From: an uncultured Oscillospiraceae bacterium
GTDB taxonomy: Bacteria > Bacillota > Clostridia > Oscillospirales > Oscillospiraceae
Reading direction: 5' to 3'
DNA: 47,410 nucleotides
Assembly (NCBI GenBank): GCA_947599875.1
Contig: CANQFV010000019.1
Location: 1-47,410, forward strand
Positions 16,104 to 24,040 of this stretch are shown here, piece after piece. The notes under the pieces were generated by a model that saw nothing but the letters and a program-made list of their open reading frames with translations, ran no database searches and had not been told where the DNA came from. Numbering within the stretch: the stretch's first letter is position 1; each line of letters opens with the position of its first letter. The translations under genes and the position numbers were made by a program.

Positions 16104-17417
16104 TCACTGTCCTTTCTTCAACGTGCAGATGACCTGGGCTTCGCCGGTCTCTATATTGGCGCGGCAGAGGTTCACGTCCCCCTGGTTGCCCTGCAATCCG
16201 CTGAGGCCGCCCCCTAAGCTGGAGGTACTCATGGACGTGGTGCGGAAGAAGACATCGCTGTCCGTGCAGAAGAGCAGGTCGATTTCTGCCATTGCGGCGG
16301 GGTCCTGGTACAGCCCCTCCAGGGGGATCTCCTTCACAAACGTCCCGTCCTTCCTGTAGATAAAGAGGGTGTTGCCGTAATAGCGGAAGATCCCGCCGGG
16401 CTCAGGCTCCGTAAAGCCGTAGAAGAAAACGGGGTAGTCGTTTAAGAGACAGATGTACTCATCCGAGAAGATGGCGCTGCCATAGGGCACCTTTTCGGTG
16501 GTGTCCGCCAGCCTTTCGGTCTTGCCCGTGGCAAGCTCCGTTTTCCAGAGGCCGTTCATGGCCAGGTAAAAGTAGATATACCCGTCCTCCACATACCACT
16601 GACTGACCGAGACGCCTGTCTCCTCCCACTCCCCCACGTCCTCCTTGTCCGGGGTGATCCAGACCATGCGGACATCGGAGCCGTCCAGGCCGCACCGGAA
16701 GAGCGCGTCCTTATACGTCCCGTCCTCCGTCTCCACGTTTGTCATAAAGTACAGCGTGTCCCCGTCGGCCCAGAGGGTGTAGCGGATGGGATTGGGGTTA
16801 TAATCCTCAATGTACATGCCCCCCGGCCCCTGGTGGGCCTGGGTGGAGCCGGCGTTCTCAGGCCTATAAACCTCCTGGGCGGAGTCCTTCTCCCCGCCCA
16901 GCTTCACCCGGTAGATGATGTCGTCGCTGATGTAGTAGAAATACCCCCGGTGGTAGATGCCCCGGTCGCTGGAGGAGTCGGAGGAGGAGAACTCGTTGCA
17001 TTTCAGGGATTGGACGGTCTTTCGCTCCGTGGCGTCCAGCTTTATGGCGTGGACAAGCTTGTTGGGCTTGCCGTTTTCATACTTGTTTGTCACGAAATAG
17101 AGGTTATCCCCGCCGGCGATCAGGTAGCCGTTGATGATGCCGTTGCAGACGTTCTCGTCCTGGTGGTCGCAGTCCGGCTTTGAGCAGACGATGGTGGTCT
17201 TGAAGGTGCCCTTCTCCATGTAGAAGAGCCAGCCGTAGGACATGTAATAGCCCGTGTCCGTCTCCACAAAGGTCGTCCTGTCCGCCTGGTGGAGATTTTT
17301 TTGAAAGTCCTGGCTGACGGTTTGGTTGGCGGGGATGTCCAGGCCGCCCTTTTGGCAGGCGGCGAGAGACAGCGCCAGCAGCGCCGCCAGGAGCGCGGCG
17401 ATAGGTCGTTTTGTCAT
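16104..17417 (-). CDS. CxKPxCxH-family lipoprotein 5 (first of the TCS2 operon)
   Basis: The 437-residue lipoprotein has lipobox LAAC (Cys21) and a start at 17417 preceded by AGGAGGAG. Family marks: DFQKNLHQA, FVETDTGYY, CSKPDCDHQDENVC, WADGDTLYFMTN, QWYVEDGYIYFYL and a C-terminal IETGEAQVI. It heads a three-gene operon of paralogues (5, 4, 3). It lies directly downstream of the TCS2 genes and has a TCS2-type operator and -10 box at 17472-17503. It is expected to be exported, lipid-anchored and induced by TCS2. Confidence 0.91.
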   Translation of the reverse strand: MTKRPIAALLAALLALSLAACQKGGLDIPANQTVSQDFQKNLHQADRTTFVETDTGYYMSYGWLFYMEKGTFKTTIVCSKPDCDHQDENVCNGIINGYLIAGGDNLYFVTNKYENGKPNKLVHAIKLDATERKTVQSLKCNEFSSSDSSSDRGIYHRGYFYYISDDIIYRVKLGGEKDSAQEVYRPENAGSTQAHQGPGGMYIEDYNPNPIRYTLWADGDTLYFMTNVETEDGTYKDALFRCGLDGSDVRMVWITPDKEDVGEWEETGVSVSQWYVEDGYIYFYLAMNGLWKTELATGKTERLADTTEKVPYGSAIFSDEYICLLNDYPVFFYGFTEPEPGGIFRYYGNTLFIYRKDGTFVKEIPLEGLYQDPAAMAEIDLLFCTDSDVFFRTTSMSTSSLGGGLSGLQGNQGDVNLCRANIETGEAQVICTLKKGQ

Positions 17418-17471
17418 GGTATGCTCCTCCTAAAAAATGATCGCGCAGGCGGATCCCCCGCCGGCACGACC

Positions 17472-17503
17472 ATTTTAAAGGCCGAGTATAACATTTTCGT
17501 AAC
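17472..17503 (-). promoter_or_regulatory. TCS2-type direct-repeat operator and -10 box (lipoprotein operon)
   Basis: The minus strand reads GTTACGAAAATGTTATACT (half-site complements at 17500-17503 and 17489-17492, 11 bp apart), then 11 bases after the second half-site, then TAAAAT (17472-17477). The 19-base block is identical to the one before the TCS2 regulator and differs from the TCS1 sites between and after the half-sites. Confidence 0.85.
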
Positions 17504-17522
17504 ATTCACAAAAATGTTGCAA

Positions 17523-18749
17523 TTACAGGGAGAACACGGCCGTGACGCAGGCCCCGCCGCCCGGGGCGTTGGCCAGGGTCAGGCTGCCGCCGTGCTTTTC
17601 GCACAGGGTGTGGCAGATGTAAAGGCCCAGGCCGAAGTGGTACGGCCCCTCCGTCTGCTCCCCGCTGAAATAGGGCCTGTCCGCGCCGGAAAGCTCCTTT
17701 GGCGAAAATCCCCGCCCGTCGTCGGTGATCCGGAGGGAGAAAACCTTCTCCCCGGCCTCAAGCTCCACCAAAATCCTTTCCCTGGCGAAGCGAACCGCGT
17801 TGCTCAGCAGGTTTTCGTAGACCTGAGTCACCGCCGAGGGGTCGATGTTCAGCGTCTGCGCCCCGATGCGCGGCTCGAGGGTGCAGGCAAGGCCCCTTTT
17901 CTCGCACAAAAATGCCGCCGTCTCCCGCATCGCGCCCACAAAATCGCCTGTTTCCACGGGCTGTCTCCGGACGGACAGATCCGCCAGCCTTTGCGCGGTG
18001 TTCATGCTGTCCACAAACTGCACAAGCCGGTCAATGTGCGTGGACATGGTGTCCACCGTCGCCGCCACCTTCTCCCGGGAGAACTGCCCGGTGGGGAGGA
18101 AGCGCCTCAGGATCCCCGCGTATCCCTTCAAAACGGCCAGGGGCGTGCGCAGATCGTGGGTGTAGGCGTCGTTGAGCTGCTTTCTCTCCCGGATCATCCT
18201 GTGCAGGCGCAGGTTGTTCTCATCCAGCGCGGAGCGCATCGTCTCAAACGCCCCGCAAAGCCTGGCCATCTCGTCGTGTCCGGAGTACTCCAGGGAGAAG
18301 TCAAAATCCCCCTCCGCGATTTTCTTGGAGGCGCCCAGCAGCAGCGCCAGGGGCTTTTTCAGCTTGGTGTGGTAAAAGAGAAGTGCCGCCCCCAGCAGCG
18401 TCAGGGTGTAGATGAAGAGCGAGGCGTACCGCAGAAGGAACTGGTAAAATCCGTACAGGCGGCGATCCCCGGCGGAGAACCGGTCGGGGCCAAGCACCTC
18501 CTGAAGGTGGACGCCGTCCACGATGTAATAATAGCGTTCTCTCCCCTGGTTCTCCTCCCGCGTGTCCTCAAGCTCCATAGGGACCGCGTATTGGATCTGT
18601 AATTGGATTTCCGCCTGATGGACGGCGAAGATGAGCTTGTTGGAGGCGAAGGACGCCAGGAGCAGCGCCGCGGACGCCAGGAGGAAAATGGCCAGCCACA
18701 GCGGGATGCTCCTGTACCAGGACTTCACGCGGTCTTTTATTTTACCCAT
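17523..18749 (-). CDS. TCS2 sensor histidine kinase
   Basis: The 408-residue membrane kinase has helices at about 16-36 and 107-126, an external loop of about 70 residues, HAMP, His198 in THDLRTP, N-box NLLSNAVRF, DDGRGF, and GLGLYICHTLCEKHGG. It shares long stretches with the TCS1 kinase (SIPLWLAIFL, the KLKKPLA HAMP start and the region around His), but the external loop differs, so the stimulus probably differs. It overlaps the regulator gene by 13 bases exactly as in TCS1 and TCS3. It pairs with the regulator at 18737-19414. Confidence 0.95.
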   Translation of the reverse strand: MGKIKDRVKSWYRSIPLWLAIFLLASAALLLASFASNKLIFAVHQAEIQLQIQYAVPMELEDTREENQGRERYYYIVDGVHLQEVLGPDRFSAGDRRLYGFYQFLLRYASLFIYTLTLLGAALLFYHTKLKKPLALLLGASKKIAEGDFDFSLEYSGHDEMARLCGAFETMRSALDENNLRLHRMIRERKQLNDAYTHDLRTPLAVLKGYAGILRRFLPTGQFSREKVAATVDTMSTHIDRLVQFVDSMNTAQRLADLSVRRQPVETGDFVGAMRETAAFLCEKRGLACTLEPRIGAQTLNIDPSAVTQVYENLLSNAVRFARERILVELEAGEKVFSLRITDDGRGFSPKELSGADRPYFSGEQTEGPYHFGLGLYICHTLCEKHGGSLTLANAPGGGACVTAVFSL

Positions 18750-19414
18750 TTGTAGCCCACCCCCCAGACGGTCTCGATATACGGCTTACACCCCGCGGCG
18801 GAGAGCTTGGCCCGCAGGCGGCTGACCTGCTCCCGGAGGGCCGTCTGCTCCGCGTCGCTGGCGATGTCCCAGATCTGCTCGATGATCCGGCTCCAGCCCA
18901 GCACCTGGCCGGGGTGGGTGGACAGAAGCTCCACGATCTCGTACTCCTTGGGCGTCAGGGAGATGACGGTGCCCGCGCAACTGACCTGCTTGGCGGTGTA
19001 GTCGATCATAAAGCTGTCGTCGAAGAAGAGGCGGTGCGGGGTCTGGGCGCTCCGATCCTCCCGGCGCAGGTGGGCCTCCACCCGCGCCCCCAGCTCGTCG
19101 ATGTCGAAGGGCTTGACGATGTAGTCGTCCCCGCCCACGGCGAAGCCCTCCAGCTTGTCCTGATTTTCCACGCGGGACGTGAGAAACAGGATGGGACAGG
19201 TGACGTGTTCCCGGATGCGGCGGCACACCTCCAGCCCGTCGATGTCCGGCATGTTGATGTCCAGCAGGATGAGATCCGGCTGTCTTCCCGCCTTCTCCAT
19301 CCCCGCAAGCCCGTTTTCCGCCAGCGTGACGCCGTAGCCCATAAGCTCAAAATACTCCCGGAGCATCCTGCCCATGTCCTTCTCGTCGTCTATGATCAAA
19401 ATCGTTTTTCGCAT
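18737..19414 (-). CDS. TCS2 response regulator, OmpR/PhoB family
   Basis: The 225-residue regulator has D9-D10, phospho-acceptor D52 (LLLDINMPD), T79 and a VKPF lysine, followed by a winged-helix effector ending YIETVWGVGYKWVK. The receiver domain is very like that of TCS1. The recognition part of the effector differs (EQTALREQVSRLRAK against NTAMEHISRLRAK), which fits the different operator sequence. GGGGGG lies before the start. An operator of the TCS2 type overlaps its own promoter (19436-19467), implying autoregulation. Confidence 0.95.
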   Translation of the reverse strand: MRKTILIIDDEKDMGRMLREYFELMGYGVTLAENGLAGMEKAGRQPDLILLDINMPDIDGLEVCRRIREHVTCPILFLTSRVENQDKLEGFAVGGDDYIVKPFDIDELGARVEAHLRREDRSAQTPHRLFFDDSFMIDYTAKQVSCAGTVISLTPKEYEIVELLSTHPGQVLGWSRIIEQIWDIASDAEQTALREQVSRLRAKLSAAGCKPYIETVWGVGYKWVK

Positions 19415-19435
19415 GTGTCATCCCCCCTGGCAGCC

Positions 19436-19467
19436 ATTGTACAGGACAAGTATAACATTTTCGTAAC
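19436..19467 (-). promoter_or_regulatory. TCS2-type direct-repeat operator and -10 box (TCS2 own promoter)
   Basis: The minus strand reads GTTACGAAAATGTTATACT (half-site complements at 19464-19467 and 19453-19456), 11 bases, then TACAAT (19436-19441). The -10 lies 22 bases before the start codon, as in the other two regulator promoters (20-22 bases). Confidence 0.87.
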
Positions 19468-19550
19468 GTCCCGGCATTTTTTCGCACGCGGGGTCATTCT
19501 CTCCGCGCCGGGCCGCCTATGTCCCATTTTATCCGGAGGGCCTGAGAAAA

Positions 19551-20843
19551 TCAATATTCCGCCCCGGCCACGATCTCCCTGTCGTCCTGCGTGGGCGGCT
19601 CCCGGTTTGCCGCGGGCCAGTCGGACAGCTCCCGGATCTCCCCGGTGGCGGTGTCGATGCGAAACAGCGACGAAACGGCGCTGAGATACCCGCCCCGGTA
19701 GCACAGCAGGTAGACAAGGTCCCCGTCCGCGAAGGCCGGGTCGCAGGAGGAGATGTCGCCGTAGGTCTCATAGATCGGGGCGAGGCTGACATCGCCCCCG
19801 CGCTCACCGTTCAGCCCGTAGACGGTGACGGCCCTGCCGGCGGCGGAGTAGAGGAACATCCTCTCATCCGTAAAGAGGGCCTGGCCGCCGGACACGCCGG
19901 CCAGCCTTTTTTCGCCGCCTGTTTTCAGATCCGCGTCCCAGAATCCCCCGTCGGCCAGATAGTAGAGATGCCCGCCGGTGATGGTGAAGCTGAATTTGCT
20001 GCCGGATGCGTAGGAGATGATCTCATCCCCGCGGGAGGTGATCCGGGAGGAGCGCCAAAGCTCCCGGGTCTCCCCCGCACTGTCGCCCAGAAGGTAGAGT
20101 ACGGCCTTGGAAAGCCCGTCTGCGTCCATATAGCGGCACATGACGTAGGCGCTGCCGCCGTCGGCCCAGAACTTCCAGTCCCACTCCAGCATTTGGCCGG
20201 TGTCCGGCTCCAAAAGCGTCACGTTGTCCCTGGGGTCCCCGCCCAGGCGGTTTTTGCAGACCCGGTTGTCCCGGAGAACGAAATAGATCTCCCCGTTCCA
20301 CAGCATGGGCTCATAATTCGCCCTATACCACCCCTGCATATCCTGGGGGGTCATAAGCGCCTGGACATCCCGGTGGTTCGACCCGTCCGGGTCCATAGCG
20401 CACAGGGTCAAAATACTGTCGTGCATGGCGTCCATGTTGGTGTACCAGAGCTTGCCGTCGTAGAAGGTGAGGAATTTCGTGTTGGCCCAGGCGTTGCAGG
20501 TCTCGTGGTTTTCGTGGCCGCACTCCGGTTTGCCGCACAGCAGGATCATCCGCCCGGTGTCGGCCTCCATGTAGTAAATGTACCCCTCGTTTTGCAGGTA
20601 GTACCCGCCGCCGGTCCTGCAGGCGGCGTTTAAGCGGAAGGGGTGGTTGACGCTCATCTCCTTCTGAAAGCCGCCGTCGTCGGTTCCGCCCCCGGCGGAG
20701 GGCGGGGACGGGTCGTCCTGCCGCGGGGGGTCAAGGGCCTGCGCCGGGGGTTCGACCGCCGGCCCGGAAGGCCCCTCCGGCCCGGCCTGACAGCCGGAGA
20801 GCAGAAGGACGGCAAAAAGGAGCGGGAGAAGGGCTTTTTTCAT
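19551..20843 (-). CDS. CxKPxCxH-family lipoprotein 6 (TCS3 target)
   Basis: The 430-residue lipoprotein has lipobox LSGC (Cys18), followed by a Pro/Gly/Asp-rich linker of about 50 residues that its paralogues lack. It is the most diverged member: FQKEM keeps only part of the FQKNMHQS mark, and the motif is CGKPECGHENHETC. WADGGSAYVM replaces WADGDTLYFM, and the C-terminus is IDTATGEIRELSDW. The start at 20843 has GGAGGG upstream. It follows the TCS3 genes and carries a TCS3-type operator (20931-20964). The function is unknown; a surface-exposed propeller-like protein is inferred. Confidence 0.9.
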   Translation of the reverse strand: MKKALLPLLFAVLLLSGCQAGPEGPSGPAVEPPAQALDPPRQDDPSPPSAGGGTDDGGFQKEMSVNHPFRLNAACRTGGGYYLQNEGYIYYMEADTGRMILLCGKPECGHENHETCNAWANTKFLTFYDGKLWYTNMDAMHDSILTLCAMDPDGSNHRDVQALMTPQDMQGWYRANYEPMLWNGEIYFVLRDNRVCKNRLGGDPRDNVTLLEPDTGQMLEWDWKFWADGGSAYVMCRYMDADGLSKAVLYLLGDSAGETRELWRSSRITSRGDEIISYASGSKFSFTITGGHLYYLADGGFWDADLKTGGEKRLAGVSGGQALFTDERMFLYSAAGRAVTVYGLNGERGGDVSLAPIYETYGDISSCDPAFADGDLVYLLCYRGGYLSAVSSLFRIDTATGEIRELSDWPAANREPPTQDDREIVAGAEY

Positions 20844-20930
20844 ATCGGGATCCCTCCAAAGGCGTGATCAATCAGATAAATTGGGGGCTGTCAAAAGGTC
20901 GTGGGCGCCGGGATCTCTCCCGACGCCCAC

Positions 20931-20964
20931 ATCTTATGACGCAATTCTCAAATTCCTCTCAAAT
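20931..20964 (-). promoter_or_regulatory. TCS3-type direct-repeat operator and -10 box (lipoprotein 6)
   Basis: The minus strand reads ATTTGAGA-n3-ATTTGAGA (complements at 20957-20964 and 20946-20953, 11-bp period), then 9 bases, then TAAGAT (20931-20936). The operator overlaps the stop codon and last codons of the TCS3 kinase gene. Confidence 0.82.
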
Positions 20965-22183
20965 CTTTTTGAATTTTTATGGTCACTCTCGCCCCGCCCT
21001 CGGGGGCGTTGTCCAATTTAAGCTCGCCCCCCAGCTTTTTTGTGAGAACGGAGCAGATGTACAGCCCCAGGCCGAAGTGGGTGCCGTCCCCGGCCCCCTC
21101 CCCCCGGTAGTAGGCGGAGGCGGCTCCGGCAAGGTCCCGGTCTGTAAAGCCGCTCCCGTCGTCCCGGACGGTTATCACCGCAAGATTCCCCTGGATCTCA
21201 AAGGACACGCGGATCTCTTCCCGGGCGTGGCGGGCGGCGTTGGAGAGGACGTTTTCATAGATCTGCGCCAGCGCCTCCCTGTCGGTGAAGATCGTAAGGC
21301 CCCCGGCGTCCGGCGGCGCCTCCACCGTGGCGGCGGGGTAGAGACACCGCGCCGTCTCCGCAAGCTCCGAGAGCATCTCCAGGGCGGGCACAGGCCCGAC
21401 GCCAGGCTCGTAATCCTCTAACTTTTGGATCCGCCCCATCGTACCGGCAAAGGAGGTGAGCCGCTGGATCTGGCCGGAGATCTCCCGCACCGAGTCTCGG
21501 ATATCCCCCAGCTCCTCCCGGCCCTCAAGCTCGGCCTCTATGATCTCCGCGTGTCCCCGCATGACGGTGAGGGGCGTGCGCAGGTCGTGGGCGAAGGCCG
21601 CGTTCAGGCGCTTGCGCTCCTCCACGGCGTCCCACATCTTTTGCTCGTTCCAGACAAGTGCCTTGCGCATCACCTCGAAGGAGCGGCACAGCCGCCCAAG
21701 CTCGTCCTGCCCCTCAAAGCCCACCCGGAAGTTCAGGTCGTTGCCGGCGATCTTCTCCACCGCCTCCGTCAGCGCCCGGTAGGGCCTTCTGATCTTCCAG
21801 CGGTAGAAGATGAGGGCAAACACGGCCAGGCAAACCGTGTACCACAGCAGGGCGGCTATCTCGTCCATGTGGGCGTAGAAGTCAAATTTCTTCCTGTCCG
21901 TCCCGTTAAGGGGCGTCAGCGCCGCCACATGTACCTCCCCCTCGCCGCCCACGATGACGATCTTCGCCTTCTCCTCCACCGTGGAGGACTCCGGCGTGTA
22001 GGGCGTGTAGCCCGTGCCCACGGTCAGCAGCTCATACTGGCCGACGATCTCTGCCATGTGGCGTCTGGCCGCGCTCACCGTGACCTTCGTCAGCGCCAGC
22101 GCCGTCAGAAGGCACCCGATCCCGCAGAGGATGAACGCCGCCGGGATGGGTATTTTGCGCAGTCCGTTTTTTATCCGATCCAT
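20948..22183 (-). CDS. TCS3 sensor histidine kinase
   Basis: The 411-residue membrane kinase has helices at about 12-33 and 110-127, an external loop of about 75 residues, HAMP, His199 in AHDLRTP, N-box NVLSNAARH, DDGSGF and GLGLYICSVLTKKLGG. It is clearly diverged from the TCS1 and TCS2 kinases (RRPYRALTEAV in place of KKPLAMLV at the HAMP). The ATG at 22183 overlaps the regulator gene by 13 bases. The last few codons double as part of the operator for lipoprotein 6. Confidence 0.95.
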   Translation of the reverse strand: MDRIKNGLRKIPIPAAFILCGIGCLLTALALTKVTVSAARRHMAEIVGQYELLTVGTGYTPYTPESSTVEEKAKIVIVGGEGEVHVAALTPLNGTDRKKFDFYAHMDEIAALLWYTVCLAVFALIFYRWKIRRPYRALTEAVEKIAGNDLNFRVGFEGQDELGRLCRSFEVMRKALVWNEQKMWDAVEERKRLNAAFAHDLRTPLTVMRGHAEIIEAELEGREELGDIRDSVREISGQIQRLTSFAGTMGRIQKLEDYEPGVGPVPALEMLSELAETARCLYPAATVEAPPDAGGLTIFTDREALAQIYENVLSNAARHAREEIRVSFEIQGNLAVITVRDDGSGFTDRDLAGAASAYYRGEGAGDGTHFGLGLYICSVLTKKLGGELKLDNAPEGGARVTIKIQKDLRGI

Positions 22184-22842
22184 TTGTAACCGATCCCCCA
22201 TACCGTCTCGATACAGTTTTCGCACCCGGCCTTGGCAAAGGTGAGGCGTATAGTGCGGATATGCTCCATGATGACGCTGTCGTCCCCGTCGCCGTCCAGG
22301 CCCCAGACCCGGTCGTAGATCTTCGCCCGGTGAAAGACCTGCCCACGGTTCAGGGACAGGAGCTTGATGATGTCAAAGTCCTTTCGGTTGAAGCTGAGCC
22401 TCTCGCCGCGGACTGTGACCTCCCGGGCGGAGTAATCGACGGTGATGTCGCCGAACACCTTTCTCTGGATGTCCCGGCTCCTCCGGTCACGGCGCAGATG
22501 CGCCTCGATCCGCGCCCCCAGCTCCGCCAGGGAGAAGGGCTTGACGATGTAATCGTCCCCGCCGGAGGCGAAGCTCTCCACCTTGTCCTCGTCCCCGTCC
22601 CGGGCGGTGAGGAAGAGGATGGGGCAGGTGACGCGGTCCCGGATGGCCCGGCACACCTCGATCCCGTCCATCCGGGGCATGTTGATGTCCAGCAGAATGA
22701 GATCCGGCAGGGTCTTCGCCTTCTCCACGGCCTCGGGGCCGTCACAGGCGCAGCTCACCTCGTACCCCCGGCGCTCCAGGAAACTCCGCAGCATCGCCAC
22801 GACCTTCGGCTCGTCGTCCGCCACCAATACGCGATACGCCAC
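22171..22842 (-). CDS. TCS3 response regulator, OmpR/PhoB family
   Basis: The 223-residue regulator has D9-D10, phospho-acceptor D52, LTARDG, VKPF and a winged-helix domain ending CIETVWGIGYKWIG. The GTG start at 22842 is chosen because GGGAGGT lies 7 bases upstream and it matches the N-termini of the family; upstream codons give an atypical leader. The recognition helix region (SVIMEHIRTIRLTFAKAG) differs from those of TCS1 and TCS2, consistent with the distinct ATTTGAGA half-site found at 22862-22895 and 20931-20964. Confidence 0.95.
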   Translation of the reverse strand: MAYRVLVADDEPKVVAMLRSFLERRGYEVSCACDGPEAVEKAKTLPDLILLDINMPRMDGIEVCRAIRDRVTCPILFLTARDGDEDKVESFASGGDDYIVKPFSLAELGARIEAHLRRDRRSRDIQRKVFGDITVDYSAREVTVRGERLSFNRKDFDIIKLLSLNRGQVFHRAKIYDRVWGLDGDGDDSVIMEHIRTIRLTFAKAGCENCIETVWGIGYKWIG

Positions 22843-22861
22843 GATACCCACCTCCCAGCTT

Positions 22862-22895
22862 ATCATACCATACAAATCTCAAATTTTTCTCAAAT
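22862..22895 (-). promoter_or_regulatory. TCS3-type direct-repeat operator and -10 box (TCS3 own promoter)
   Basis: The minus strand reads ATTTGAGA-n3-ATTTGAGA (complements at 22888-22895 and 22877-22884), 9 bases, then TATGAT (22862-22867). The repeat, period and distance to the -10 match the site before lipoprotein 6. Confidence 0.82.
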
Positions 22896-23104
22896 TCCCC
22901 GATTTTCAAGAAAAATTCACATTGCCCCGCGGAAAAACCCATCCGGGTTAGGAAAGCGCCGCGCCCCACCCCACCCCGAAAAAGGCGGGACGGAGGGGGG
23001 GGGGGAGGTCAAGCGTCACCTTAAAGCCGGTGTGACATGCGGAAGGCCGGCGTCCCTGTTGAACCGCCTCCTCAAAAATCGATAACTGAGCGCCCCCATT
23101 GCCT

Positions 23105-23290
23105 CACGGGGACGGTTTTTGTGGGACACCGGAGCGTAAGCGGAGGTGGTTCACAAGAACCGTCCCCGCTGTCCCACCTCCTCAAAAGACGGGAAGTCCC
23201 TTCGTAAAAGGCGGGACTGAGGGACGGTTTTTTTGTACCACCGCAGCGAAGCGGAGGTGTGACAAAAGAACCGTCCCTCTGTAACGCCGG
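23105..23290 (+). repeat. Family A double hairpin (copies A3 and A4)
   Basis: CGGGGACGG/CCGTCCCCG (about 23105-23167) and GAGGGACGG/CCGTCCCTC (about 23218-23278) are joined by a linker starting CTGTCCCACCTCC. The second hairpin is followed by CTGTAACGCCGGG. The composite is close to 28760-28935. From 22896 to 23104 I see no other feature apart from a G-run. Confidence 0.83.
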
Positions 23291-23344
23291 GTGAAGGCCA
23301 CCGAACAACGAAACAATCCTCCGCCCCGCATCCCCCAATCCAAA

Positions 23345-23483
23345 TATTTTTTCCAAGGACATGTGCCTTGGAAAAAATCCCTCTTGCCGCGCAAGTGTCC
23401 AGTCCGCAGACTGGTCGCACAGCGCGGCAGCAGGAAAGGGCCACTCGAATTCCGCAGAATTCGAGTGGCCCTTTCCGCACGCG
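23345..23483 (+). repeat. Family B three-hairpin repeat, copy B2
   Basis: The hairpins are TTCCAAGG/CCTTGGAA around ACATGTG, GCCGCGC (23386-23392) with GCGCGGC (23422-23428), and GGGCCACTCGAATTC with its exact complement around CGCA. It has the same orientation as B1 and is inverted relative to B3, B4 and B5. Confidence 0.85.
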
Positions 23484-23490
23484 TCCTATT

Positions 23491-23582
23491 GGCATTGAAA
23501 GGCCGCAGGGGTTTACCGTCAGGGTAGGAAAGGCGCTGAAAGCTCCCGCGCCAGAAGACCCCCTGTGGCCTTTCAAGCCAGC
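23491..23582 (+). repeat. Family F arm attached to B2
   Basis: TTGAAAGGCCGCAGGGG at the left and CCCCCTGTGGCCTTTCAA at the right form a long imperfect inverted repeat. The segment resembles the reverse complement of 28484-28574, where it also joins a family B copy. It ends 9 bases from the nifU stop codon. Confidence 0.75.
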
Positions 23583-23591
23583 CTGCCAGCA

Positions 23592-24029
23592 TTATTTGTT
23601 CTTCCCGCACGTCTCGCAGTGGCCGGTGCAGGAGGCGTCCTGCAGCTCCGGGGGCGGCTCCAGGCCGTTGCGCTTGTAGTAATCGGCCAGGCACGCCCGG
23701 ATGCCCTCCTCCGCCAGGACGGAGCAGTGGAGCTTCTGGGGGGGCAGCCCGTCCAGGGCCTCGGCCACCGCCTTATTGGTGAGCTTCAGCGCCTCCTCAA
23801 TGCTCTTGCCCTTCACAAGCTCCGTGGACATGGAGCTTGTGGCGATGGCCGCGCCGCAGCCGAAGGTCTTGAAGCTGACCTTCTCGATGATGCCGTTTTC
23901 GATCTTCATATAGATCTTCATAATGTCGCCGCACACGGGGTTGCCCACCTGGCCGATGGCGTTGGCGTCAGGCAGCTCCCCCACGTTCCGGGGGTTGGTG
24001 AAATGATCCATGACCTTATCGGAATACAT
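23592..24029 (-). CDS. nifU: NifU/IscU-like iron-sulfur cluster scaffold protein
   Basis: The 145-residue scaffold takes sulfur from the cysteine desulfurase and iron, and builds [Fe-S] clusters. The ligand residues are all visible: Cys33 with Asp35 (PVCGD), Cys58 (TFGCGA) and Cys102 (LHCSVLA). The N-terminus (MYSDKVMDHFTNPRNVG) is typical of the family. An extra Cys-rich tail (CTGHCETC) follows the domain. It is the last gene of the nifS-nadA-nifU operon, 11 bases after nadA, so its likely first client is the [4Fe-4S] enzyme NadA. Confidence 0.95.
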   Translation of the reverse strand: MYSDKVMDHFTNPRNVGELPDANAIGQVGNPVCGDIMKIYMKIENGIIEKVSFKTFGCGAAIATSSMSTELVKGKSIEEALKLTNKAVAEALDGLPPQKLHCSVLAEEGIRACLADYYKRNGLEPPPELQDASCTGHCETCGKNK

Positions 24030-24040
24030 AATTTACCTCC

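Noticed and set aside
23105-23290. CRISPR-like array from repeated GGACGGTT units
   Set aside because: The units are long palindromes with conserved linkers, not short repeats with unique spacers, and no cas gene is nearby.
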